This document shows, one piece after another, positions 56,518 through 64,000 of a stretch of 64,000 bases of DNA. Made by a program: the position numbers and the translations under genes. Source of the DNA: Seleniivibrio woodruffii (GTDB lineage Bacteria > Chrysiogenota > Deferribacteres > Deferribacterales > Geovibrionaceae); NCBI RefSeq assembly GCF_004339245.1, contig NZ_SMGG01000003.1, positions 1,054,770-1,118,769 of the forward strand, given 5' to 3'. Below the pieces are notes generated by a model, which saw nothing but the letters and a program-made list of their open reading frames with translations, ran no database searches and was not told where the DNA came from. The first letter of the stretch is position 1, and each line of letters begins with the position of its first letter.

Positions 56518-57184
56518 CAACGCCGCACTGGTGGTATTTTCCGGCGGACAGGACAGCACAACCTGTCTGGGCTGGGCTTTGAAAAAGTTTGAAAAGGTAC
56601 ACACAATATCGTTCGGCTACGGCCAGAACCATTCGATAGAGCTTGTTCAGGCGGAAAAGATTGCCGCTAAGACGGGCGTCAGCTTTAAAAACGTGGATAT
56701 ATCATTCTTTGCAGGTCTTGTGGATTCCGCACTGACCACAAAGGGTGCGGATGTCACCGAACGCCATCCCAGACTTAAAAATCTGCCCGCCTCATACGTT
56801 CCCAACCGCAATGCGCTGTTTCTGACCCTCGCACATGCCTATGCACAGCTTAAGAACTGTGACCATCTGGTGACGGGCGTATGCGAGACCGATTTTTCGG
56901 GCTATCCGGACTGCCGCAAAGTGTTCACCGATGCAATGGAGAATGCGCTGAATCTGGGGAGCGAAACGGAGCTTGTGATCCATACTCCGCTGATGTATCT
57001 GAACAAGGCGCAGACGTTTAAACTGGCAGAGGATTGCGGGGTGCTGGATATTGTTCTTGAGGACAGCCACACCTGCTACAACGGCGACAGAAGCGTGAGA
57101 CACGCATGGGGATACGGCTGCGGGGATTGTCCTGCCTGTGTTCTGCGGGCGAAAGGATATGAAGAATATATTAATGCGTTCTGA
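56507..57184 (+). CDS. queC: 7-cyano-7-deazaguanine synthase
   Basis: 225 residues. Converts CDG to preQ0 in queuosine biosynthesis using ATP and ammonia. PP-loop FSGGQDSTT at 11-19 and zinc cysteines in CYNGD and CGDCPACVLRAKGY near the C-terminus. No other que genes are beside it. Its end overlaps the convergent antiporter gene by 14 bp. Confidence 0.97.
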   Translation: METNNAALVVFSGGQDSTTCLGWALKKFEKVHTISFGYGQNHSIELVQAEKIAAKTGVSFKNVDISFFAGLVDSALTTKGADVTERHPRLKNLPASYVPNRNALFLTLAHAYAQLKNCDHLVTGVCETDFSGYPDCRKVFTDAMENALNLGSETELVIHTPLMYLNKAQTFKLAEDCGVLDIVLEDSHTCYNGDRSVRHAWGYGCGDCPACVLRAKGYEEYINAF

Positions 57185-58874
57185 CGTTCTCTGTCAGAAC
57201 TTTCAGGCTGGAGAGGAACTGGGCGAAGTTTTTTGAATCCACCAGCAGTGACGATGCGTCGGGCTGGTTGAACGTTTTAGCTATTTCGGCAAAAAGGTTC
57301 AGAAGCAGTTCGTTTCCGTTTTCCGGCACAAGAATGGTCAGAATAATGTGTGCGGGTGTCCCGTCGGACGAATCGAAGTTTATGCCGCCCTTGGATATCC
57401 CCACCGCTATCAGTGGCTGTTTCAGCCCCTTTATTCTCGCATGGGGCACAGCGACACCGTTCGAAAGTCCTGTGGGCATCAGCTTTTCCCTTTCTATCAG
57501 CGTCTCTTTTATCATCTCGATATCAAGTCCCGTTCTGGCGAACAGACCGCTCATCTCGCCTATCACCTCAAAGGGGGTTCTGGATGTGATGCTGCTCAGG
57601 AAATATTTATCTGAAAGATAGGATACAAAGAGTTTGCCGGGCTTCAGGTTCAGCACCCTCTTGACCACTGGTCCGCAGAAAAGCGATGTAGCCAGAGCCA
57701 TTACCAGCAGTGAAACAAAAAGTCTTTCGTTGATGATTCCCATTTGCAGAGCAAGCAATGCGAGGATGATCTCCATTGCGCCCCTTGCGTTCAGAGCAAC
57801 ACCGATGGCCACTGATTCCCTGTTGGACATTCCGCTGAGTCTGGCGGTTATTCCGCTTCCCAGAATTTTGCCCGCAAATGCTATTGCTATGATGATAATG
57901 GTCAGCATCAGGTCGAAGTTGGCTGTTATGTTGACCTTAAGGCCGATACTGGCGAAGAAGAGGGGGGCGAAAACGAAGGATACCAGTTGGGTGATGGTTT
58001 TTCTTGTATGTTCGGACAGATGTTTGCTGTCGCCCAGTGCAACACCTGCCAGAAACGAGCCGAAGATGGCATGGATTCCTATAGCTTCTGCGGCGGCGGC
58101 ACTGAGAAAGGTGACCACCAGAACGAAACCCAGAGTGCCCGCAGGCCAGCTGAGATATGCCTGAACCCATGTGAGTCCTTTATCTATGAGTCTTCTGCCC
58201 ACGGTGAGCATCACCACGGAGAAGGCGATTGTCATTATAAGTGTGGCGGCTATTCCGGATGCGCCTGTGTGTCCTATGCCGAAAAGAGCGAGGATCACGG
58301 CGAACACAAGCCAGCCTATAAGGTCGTTAAGAACTGCGGCGGCAATGGTTATCATTCCCAGTTCGCTGCGGTACAGGTTCAGATCCATAAGTGTTCTGGC
58401 TATGACAGGCAGAGCGGAAATGGACATGGCTGTGGCTATGAACAGGGCAAAAATGGCGTTGTAGTGGCCTTCGGTGGCTCCGAACTGCTCAGGGAAGGCA
58501 TATGCGCCCGCAAAGCCGAGGCCGAAGGGAACAAGCAGACCGCCGATGCCTGTTATGGCGGCGATGCGTCTTGCCTTGATGATTGCGGAAAACTCAACCT
58601 CCATTCCGGCAACAAGCAGGAAGAGTGCGATGGATACAGAGGTAATTCCCTCTATCATTGAGGCTGTGTGTCCCTCTGCGGGGAACAGCCAGTGGAGCAT
58701 ATCAGGTGAGAGATATCCGAAAACTGTGGGGCCGAGTATAAGACCGGCGATTATTTCGCCAAGAACTGCGGGCTGGTTGAATCTGCGGGCAAGCTCGCCG
58801 AATCCCCATGCGAAAAGCAGGAGTACGCCAATGGACAGAAAGAGCGGTGCGGCGACTTCGGCAGAACCGTGCAT
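57171..58874 (-). CDS. Cation/proton antiporter (CPA2) fused to a PTS EIIA-like domain
   Basis: 567 residues. About 12 membrane helices (1-400) of the KefB/NapA type, opening with FGELARRFNQPAVLGEIIAGL. The C-terminal 150 residues form a fructose/Ntr-type EIIA domain with the phosphorylatable histidine near 477 (NGVAVPHARI). The fusion suggests PTS phosphorylation controls ion transport; no EI or HPr gene is in the window to confirm the pathway. Whether it moves K+ or Na+ cannot be read. Downstream of motAB on the same strand with a 68-bp gap. Confidence 0.9.
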   Translation of the reverse strand: MHGSAEVAAPLFLSIGVLLLFAWGFGELARRFNQPAVLGEIIAGLILGPTVFGYLSPDMLHWLFPAEGHTASMIEGITSVSIALFLLVAGMEVEFSAIIKARRIAAITGIGGLLVPFGLGFAGAYAFPEQFGATEGHYNAIFALFIATAMSISALPVIARTLMDLNLYRSELGMITIAAAVLNDLIGWLVFAVILALFGIGHTGASGIAATLIMTIAFSVVMLTVGRRLIDKGLTWVQAYLSWPAGTLGFVLVVTFLSAAAAEAIGIHAIFGSFLAGVALGDSKHLSEHTRKTITQLVSFVFAPLFFASIGLKVNITANFDLMLTIIIIAIAFAGKILGSGITARLSGMSNRESVAIGVALNARGAMEIILALLALQMGIINERLFVSLLVMALATSLFCGPVVKRVLNLKPGKLFVSYLSDKYFLSSITSRTPFEVIGEMSGLFARTGLDIEMIKETLIEREKLMPTGLSNGVAVPHARIKGLKQPLIAVGISKGGINFDSSDGTPAHIILTILVPENGNELLLNLFAEIAKTFNQPDASSLLVDSKNFAQFLSSLKVLTENVRTH

Positions 58875-58942
58875 TTCAACCTCTCAGGTCTGAGTTTTAT
58901 GGATTATGGCGTAAAAAGTTTATCTTTGCAACGGATTATGCG

Positions 58943-59698
58943 TTACTGGGCGGGTTTGCGTATGAGAATCTCAACCCTGCGGTTACGCTCTCTGTCGGCA
59001 TCGGTGATGTTGGGTACTATAGGCTGATATTGACCGTAGGATACTGCGCTGAACCTTTCAGGGTTCAGACTGGGGTTTTTCAGAATTTCTTTCATGAAGC
59101 TGATGGCTCTGGCGGATGAAAGCTCCCAGTTTGAGGAATATGTCGAACCTTCCGACGGTTTGTCGTCAGTGTGGCCTGCTATCTGAACCTTCTCCTGAGA
59201 TTTTTCAAACATAATGGACAGGTCATAGGCTATTTTCTGAGCTTCCGGCAGAAGTTCGGAACTGCCCGAAGGGAACAGGGCAATGTCTTTAATGGTTATC
59301 ATAAGCCCTTCATCGGTCATAGAGGTGACCATGTAGCCGGGCAGGTTCTGCATTGTGATATACTGGTTCAGCTTTTTCTGCATGTTTGCCATTTCGCCCT
59401 GAGTGGGTGGAATGAGCTGTCTGGAAGCCTCTCCCTGATCGCTGGTTTTTTCGTTGTTATCAGTGGAGTGTTTCTGGTTTGAAGGCTGGATGGATGCATC
59501 GCCCATGACGCCTTTCTGCGATGTGAAGATGATGCTGAACACTTTGCTCATTTCCATCAGTTTCTGCTTGTCTGTCTGGCTGGTGGCGAAAAGAACGATG
59601 AACAGAGCGAGAAGGAGAGTCAGAAGGTCGGCATAGGGTATCAGCCAGGTTTCGTCGACGTGTTCCTCATGCTTCGGACAGCGTTTTTTCTTAGCCAT
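58943..59698 (-). CDS. motB: Flagellar motor stator protein MotB
   Basis: 251 residues. Single membrane helix with the proton-carrying aspartate D24 (YADLLTLLLALFIVLFA), a plug and linker, and a C-terminal OmpA-like peptidoglycan-binding domain (AGHTDDKPSEGSTYSSNWEL). Two bases after motA. Confidence 0.96.
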   Translation of the reverse strand: MAKKKRCPKHEEHVDETWLIPYADLLTLLLALFIVLFATSQTDKQKLMEMSKVFSIIFTSQKGVMGDASIQPSNQKHSTDNNEKTSDQGEASRQLIPPTQGEMANMQKKLNQYITMQNLPGYMVTSMTDEGLMITIKDIALFPSGSSELLPEAQKIAYDLSIMFEKSQEKVQIAGHTDDKPSEGSTYSSNWELSSARAISFMKEILKNPSLNPERFSAVSYGQYQPIVPNITDADRERNRRVEILIRKPAQ

Positions 59699-59700
59699 GA

Positions 59701-60471
59701 TTAATCTTCTTTTATCTTTCTTTCATGCGCCTGAAGGAAAACCGAGAGTTTGTCCTCCATGGTGCTGACAGAGTCGCCCGCCTGAAGCGACATGATTCCG
59801 GCAAAAACTATTTTTTTGATCTCCGCTTCGTGGTGCGACATTCTTTTAAGCTTGTTACAGAATGGGTGGCAGAGAACGTATCCCACAAAGATACCCAGCA
59901 GGGTTGCGATGAACGCCGCCGCAATTGAGTGACCGAGTTTTTCAATATCGCTCAGGTTTCCAAGAGCCGCAATAAGACCCACCACCGCACCGAGAACGCC
60001 CAGTGTGGGAGCGTAGCCGCCCGCCTGTGAGAAGATGAATGCGAACCCGTGGTGGCGTTCCTCCATAAGGTGTATATCCTGATCGAGAACCGTTTCAACA
60101 AAGTCGGGCTCACGACCGTCGATTATCATCATAAGTCCTTTTTTGATAAAAGGATCTTTCATGTCGGCGGCATGGGGTTCCAGTGCCAGCAGCCCGTCCC
60201 GTCTGGCTATGGAGGCGTAGTGGCAGAACAGCTCGATGACCTCTTCTTCACCCATCAGCTTCTGACCTTTGAAGATCTTTCCCATAAGTTTTGGAAAGGC
60301 TTTCAGGTCTCTGAGAGGAAATGCGTTTAAGATCGCAGCGGCTGTTCCTCCGAAGATGATAAGATAGGCTGCGGGAACCACCAGTGCATGAAGCGCAACG
60401 CCCTTCATTACAAATCCGACCCCGAGAGCTACAATAGCTACTACCATACCAATTATTGTGGACAATTCCAT
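59701..60471 (-). CDS. motA: Flagellar motor stator protein MotA
   Basis: 256 residues, four membrane helices in two pairs, with the MotA segment FIFSQAGGYAPTLGVLGAVV and the conserved cytoplasmic loop. Proton-type stator by pairing with MotB; whether sodium is used instead cannot be decided. Starts after GGGGGGCTGAAAG. Confidence 0.96.
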   Translation of the reverse strand: MELSTIIGMVVAIVALGVGFVMKGVALHALVVPAAYLIIFGGTAAAILNAFPLRDLKAFPKLMGKIFKGQKLMGEEEVIELFCHYASIARRDGLLALEPHAADMKDPFIKKGLMMIIDGREPDFVETVLDQDIHLMEERHHGFAFIFSQAGGYAPTLGVLGAVVGLIAALGNLSDIEKLGHSIAAAFIATLLGIFVGYVLCHPFCNKLKRMSHHEAEIKKIVFAGIMSLQAGDSVSTMEDKLSVFLQAHERKIKED

Positions 60472-60496
60472 CTTTCAGCCCCCCATGATGGAGTAA

Positions 60497-60525
60497 ATCG
60501 GGTTATTATTACTTTTAAACCCGAT
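60497..60525. promoter_or_regulatory. 8-bp inverted repeat upstream of motA
   Basis: ATCGGGTT and AACCCGAT around a 13-nt AT-rich spacer, 26 bp upstream of the motA ATG. It could be an operator for motAB or a weak uup terminator. No clear T tract follows, so I lean to an operator-like site. Confidence 0.35.
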
Positions 60526-60571
60526 GTCTTGCAAGACAATTTATTATTTTATATAAGGACTATACAACTGT

Positions 60572-62437
60572 CTAGTCTTCAATTTGTGCACTAAGGTATT
60601 CCCATCTATTATATTTCTCTGCAATGTCACTTTCAAGCTTATCTACCAGTTTTTGTAGGTCGGCCAGCTTTGAATAATCTGCTATTCCGGAGTGAAGCTC
60701 CTTTTCCGCTTCGGTTTTCTGATTCTCAAGGTCTTCTATGTCCTGTTCGATGGAATCAAATTCCTTTTTCTCGGCGTATGACAGCTTTTTTTTGGTTTTG
60801 GCCTTTTCGGGTTCCGGTTCGGGCTTGCGAACCTCTTTTTCCTGTTTGCGGGCTGACTTTTCCTCCATAAACTCGGAAAAACTGCCGTAGAACATATCTA
60901 TACTGCCTTCGCCGTCGAAAACCATCAGCTTGTCGGTGACTCTGTCCATAAAGCATCTGTCGTGGGAAACCACCGCCAGACAGCCGTCGAAGTCTGCCAG
61001 AAAGTCCTCAAGCACCGAAAGGGTTTTGATGTCCAGATCGTTTGTCGGCTCATCAAGTATCAGAAAGTTGGGATTCTGCATGAGGATTATGACCAGATGC
61101 AGGCGGCGTTTCTCTCCGCCGGAGAGTTTTTTGACGGGGGTACTGTGCATGTATGACGGAAACAGGAATTTTTCAAGCATCTGCCCTGCGCCGATGGATT
61201 TTCCGTTGGGAAGGACTATGTTCTCCTTAACGTCACGGACTATGTCGATTATGCGCTTTTCGGAGTCAAGCTCTTTGCTGTGCTGATCGAAAACTGCGAA
61301 GCAGGTGTTAACTCCTGTCACGACCTCGCCGCCGTCCGGCTGTTCCTGTCCGGTCAGCAGTTTCAGAAAAGTGCTTTTGCCGGCTCCGTTGGGACCGACT
61401 ATTCCCAGCTTCTCCTTGTGCCCGAAAACGTATGAAACAGGGTTTATGACCTTCCGTCCTTCGTAGCTCTTGTGGATCTCCTTTACCTCAAGGATGATAC
61501 CGCCGAGCCGGCGGGTGGATATCTCAAGCTCAAGGGCTTCGGGGCGTTTGTGAACCTCTCTGTTCTGCATGTCCGATATGCGGTCTATGCGTGCCTTCTG
61601 CTTTGTTGTCCGTGCCTTTGCGCCCCTGCGGAGCCATTTCAGCTCGTTGCGGAGAATGTTCTGAACCCTGTCCTCCTCACGGGCGATGGAGTGTTCCATC
61701 TCGGTCTTCTTTTCCAGATAATAGGAATAGTTGCCGCCGAAGGTGTATATGGTTCCTCGGTCTATCTCGATGATATTGTTGCATATCTCGTCGAGGAAGT
61801 ATCTGTCGTGGGTGACCATGAATATGGATTTTGTTGTGCGTTTCAGAAAGGTCTGGAGCCATTCAACCGTTTCTATGTCAAGGTGGTTTGTCGGCTCATC
61901 AAGAATGAGCAGGTTGCCTTCATCTATGAGAGCCTGAGCCAGAGCGACCTTTTTCAACATGCCGCCGGACAGAGCGTCCATTTTCAGGCTGAGGTCGTTT
62001 ATGCCCAGTTCGCCGAGGATGGACTTTATCTCTGATTCGTATGCCCACGCCTCAAGCCTGTTAAGCTCCGCTATGGCGTTGTCCAGCTTCTGTCTGTAGC
62101 TGTCGGAATCCTCCGGCGATGCGCAGAGGCTTTCATATTCTTTAACGAGGCTCACGAGGGCGGAATCGCTTCTGAAAAGGTGATCAAGTATTGTGTCGCC
62201 CTCTTCAAACTGAGGCATCTGGGGCAGATAGTTTATTCTGCACTGCCTGTTCCATGAAACCGTGCCGCTGTCGGGCTGTTCGGCCTTGGCTATTATTTTA
62301 AGAAGGGTGGATTTCCCGCTTCCGTTGATTCCGATGAGGGCTGTCTTTTGCCCCTCTTCCAGTCCGAACGATATATCGGCAAAGAGTTTTTTGTCTCCGA
62401 GAGTTTTCGATATGGAGTCTGCTGATACCAGATTCAT
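60572..62437 (-). CDS. uup: ABC-F ATPase, Uup type
   Basis: 621 residues, two ABC ATPase domains without membrane parts: Walker A GINGSGKST near 35 and GPNGAGKST near 345, with two LSGGxxxK/R signatures. The C-terminal 90 residues are a charged coiled coil typical of Uup, which acts on ribosomes or DNA structures. Followed by motA with a gap of 100 bp; a terminator and repeat lie between it and the TolC gene upstream. Confidence 0.93.
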   Translation of the reverse strand: MNLVSADSISKTLGDKKLFADISFGLEEGQKTALIGINGSGKSTLLKIIAKAEQPDSGTVSWNRQCRINYLPQMPQFEEGDTILDHLFRSDSALVSLVKEYESLCASPEDSDSYRQKLDNAIAELNRLEAWAYESEIKSILGELGINDLSLKMDALSGGMLKKVALAQALIDEGNLLILDEPTNHLDIETVEWLQTFLKRTTKSIFMVTHDRYFLDEICNNIIEIDRGTIYTFGGNYSYYLEKKTEMEHSIAREEDRVQNILRNELKWLRRGAKARTTKQKARIDRISDMQNREVHKRPEALELEISTRRLGGIILEVKEIHKSYEGRKVINPVSYVFGHKEKLGIVGPNGAGKSTFLKLLTGQEQPDGGEVVTGVNTCFAVFDQHSKELDSEKRIIDIVRDVKENIVLPNGKSIGAGQMLEKFLFPSYMHSTPVKKLSGGEKRRLHLVIILMQNPNFLILDEPTNDLDIKTLSVLEDFLADFDGCLAVVSHDRCFMDRVTDKLMVFDGEGSIDMFYGSFSEFMEEKSARKQEKEVRKPEPEPEKAKTKKKLSYAEKKEFDSIEQDIEDLENQKTEAEKELHSGIADYSKLADLQKLVDKLESDIAEKYNRWEYLSAQIED

Positions 62438-62505
62438 GCTGATCCTTTATGTGTTTTTAGGGATGATAGCAAAGGGTTTGAAAGGGGTAAAGGGGAAAAA
62501 GGAAA

Positions 62506-62527
62506 GGGCTTCCTGAGAAGCCCTTTT
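62506..62527. terminator. Terminator between the TolC-type gene and uup
   Basis: GGGCTTC-ctga-GAAGCCC, followed by TTTT on the plus strand and TTT on the minus strand. Positioned to end the TolC-type transcript. Confidence 0.65.
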
Positions 62528-62538
62528 ATGATGGTTAC

Positions 62539-62612
62539 AAATCCACCCCAACCCTCCTTTGGAAAAGGAGGGAGTAAAGCCTCCCTTTTTTAAAGGGAGG
62601 TTTGGATGGATT
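62539..62612. repeat. Palindromic CCTCC element, family 4, copy 2
   Basis: AAATCCACCC...GGATGGATTT with internal hairpins CCTCCTTTGGAAAAGGAGG and CCTCCCTTTTTTAAAGGGAGG. Same structure as 49052-49132. It begins 4 bp beyond the TolC-type stop. Confidence 0.75.
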
Positions 62613-62615
62613 TTA

Positions 62616-64000
62616 TTATTTCTGTCCGCCGCCCAGAGCCTTGTAAAGGGCTATGCGGCTTGAGAGATCCGCCGTGCGCACGGAGATGAGCGCCTGCTGT
62701 GCGGAGAAGAGCGACCTCTGTGCGTCCAGAACGCCGAGGTAGCTGTCCACACCCTTCTCGTATCTGAGAAGTGAAAGCTCATATGCACGCTGTGCGGCGG
62801 CCGTCTGCGCCTTTTGTGCGTCAAACTGCTTGCCGTATGTGGCTTTAGAGGAGAGTCCGTCCATTACCTCTTTAAAGGCTGTCTGGATGGTCTTTTCATA
62901 GGCCGCAGCGGCTATTTTCTGGTTATTGTTTGCGTTTTCCAGAGTGATCTTGTTTCTGCCAGCATCAAATATGGGTAGGTTTATCTGGGGTGAGAAGCTC
63001 CACGCAAAGGCTGAACCGGAGGAGAACAGGTTGCCAAGTTCGCTGCTTGCCACTCCGAAATAGCCTGTGAGGCTGACGGAGGGGAAGAAGGCCGCTCTGG
63101 CCGCACCTATGTTGGCGTTGTAAGCCATAAGGTTCTGTTCGCTCTGTCTTACGTCAGGTCTGTTAAGGAGTACGTCCGAGGGGAGACCCACGGGCAGTTC
63201 CTTAACGAACTCAACGTTGTCCAGATCGCCTTTCAGAAGAGATTCGTCTATCTCCGCACCCGCAAGGAGCGTCAGGGCGTTTTTGTCCAGTTCCACCGCT
63301 CTGGTGTACTGCTGGATGGAGGCCTTCGCCGCTTCAACGGCGGACACTGCCTGCACAAGGTCAAGCTCTGTTCTGACACCTGCATCGAACCCTTTTTTCA
63401 CCAGCGAATAGCTGTCCTGACGGGTTTTCAGGGTGTCTTTTGATATCTGGAGGAGTTTCGCATCCGACAGATATGTGATGTATGCATTCGCCGTTTCGGC
63501 TATGAGTGACATCTGAGCCGCAGTTCTGGCCTCTTCCGTGGCCATGTACTGACGCAGAGCCGCTTCGTTAAGGCTTCTGACCTTGCCGAAGAAGTCTATC
63601 TCGTAGGATGTGTTTACATTCGCCGAGAAGGATGAACTTGTGACGGAACTGCCTGAACTGCTTGCGTTCTCAGGCACAGCCGTTCTGGCACCCTCTGCCG
63701 TAAGGTTTACGGACGGGATCAGGTCGGCCTTCTGAATCCTGTAGGCCGCTCTTGCCTTCTCAATGTTCAGTGCGGCTGTTCTCAGGTCTCTGTTGTTGTC
63801 CAGAGCCGTCTGAATGACCTTCTGCATGTTCTCCGAGCGGAAATAGTCCTTCCATGCGATATCCGAAGCCTTTTTGTCGGCGGATATCTCTGTTTTCGCA
63901 CCGCTCCATGAGTCCTTCACGGGCATGTCAGGCCTCTGATAGTCAGGAGCCATGGTTGCGCATCCGGCCATGACCGTCACTGCGGCCGCTGTGATTATTA
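62616..64000 (-). CDS. Outer-membrane efflux lipoprotein, TolC/NodT family (5' end outside window)
   Basis: At least 454 residues visible. The lipoprotein box VMAGC near the visible start marks the mature N-terminus, so only the first residues of the signal peptide are missing. The two long-helix repeats of an outer-membrane efflux protein follow (AYRIQKADLIPSVNLTAEG and the matching FFPSVSLTGYFG). Probably the outer channel of an RND- or ABC-type pump whose other genes lie beyond the window. It could also serve the YbhGFSR-like pump. Confidence 0.92.
   Translation of the reverse strand, partial: IITAAAVTVMAGCATMAPDYQRPDMPVKDSWSGAKTEISADKKASDIAWKDYFRSENMQKVIQTALDNNRDLRTAALNIEKARAAYRIQKADLIPSVNLTAEGARTAVPENASSSGSSVTSSSFSANVNTSYEIDFFGKVRSLNEAALRQYMATEEARTAAQMSLIAETANAYITYLSDAKLLQISKDTLKTRQDSYSLVKKGFDAGVRTELDLVQAVSAVEAAKASIQQYTRAVELDKNALTLLAGAEIDESLLKGDLDNVEFVKELPVGLPSDVLLNRPDVRQSEQNLMAYNANIGAARAAFFPSVSLTGYFGVASSELGNLFSSGSAFAWSFSPQINLPIFDAGRNKITLENANNNQKIAAAAYEKTIQTAFKEVMDGLSSKATYGKQFDAQKAQTAAAQRAYELSLLRYEKGVDSYLGVLDAQRSLFSAQQALISVRTADLSSRIALYKALGGGQK

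Noticed and set aside
60472-60571. Sigma-28 promoter for motA
   Set aside because: A TAAA and a CCGAT occur, but the spacing is about four bases too short and the -10 element is incomplete.

Overview
The window looks like chromosome from a Gram-negative, motile, anaerobic or microaerophilic bacterium of moderate GC content, with ordinary housekeeping gene order and no prophage, plasmid or CRISPR array. The gene set includes a superoxide reductase, MotAB, MCP and CheX, ATP-dependent PEP carboxykinase, a very large NAD-glutamate dehydrogenase, an F-type ATPase cluster with paired b and b' genes but no a or c subunit, a LIV amino-acid transporter, and TolC, HlyD and lipoprotein envelope genes. 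This combination resembles Deferribacterota (Geovibrio, Denitrovibrio or Seleniivibrio type). That placement is an inference from gene content, not from a marker-gene comparison.

Layout. 1-8.7 kb: end of an MCP with a CZB zinc domain, XerC-like recombinase, beta-carbonic anhydrase, pckA, a small HNH protein, alaS, a CoA-type Nudix hydrolase and cheX. 8.7-17.4 kb: giant NAD-glutamate dehydrogenase, a secreted M16 peptidase and a P-loop/TPR protein in one close-packed run. 17.6-28.9 kb: superoxide reductase, metH, an orphan sulfotransferase, an AT-rich island with a consensus promoter and a tiny ORF, an M3 peptidase, a Crp-family regulator, ispG and a phosphohexomutase. 28.9-32 kb: a HATPase regulator and an overlapping metallo-beta-lactamase-fold hydrolase, then a diguanylate cyclase. 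32-38 kb: ATP synthase genes b', b, delta, alpha, gamma, beta, epsilon. 38.4-42.8 kb: glycosyltransferase, LysE exporter, two RNA-methyltransferase-type genes and a DMT transporter. 43-48.5 kb: livKHMGF plus a secreted cyclophilin. 49-57 kb: lysA, then a TetR/HlyD/ABC efflux cluster with the gene order of cecR-ybhGFSR, a GGCT-like gene and queC. 57-64 kb, minus strand: TolC-type lipoprotein, uup, motA, motB and an antiporter-EIIA fusion.

The most unusual signal is in the gaps between genes. A family of about 120-nt imperfect hairpins occurs four times (17.4, 30.5, 38.0 and 48.6 kb). Their stems differ in sequence but keep pairing through compensatory changes, an asymmetric internal loop is conserved, and all four lie downstream of, and in the same direction as, a plus-strand gene. 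Three other palindromic repeat families share the same gaps. One sits inside the loop of a transcription terminator, and another appears to supply a spurious start codon to a glycosyltransferase.

Other points of interest are two genes whose promoter -10 boxes leave almost no 5' leader (HNH protein and HATPase regulator), a terminator pressed against the ribosome site of the carbonic anhydrase, a possible degenerate receiver fused to an HATPase, and an exact duplication that includes the metH stop codon.
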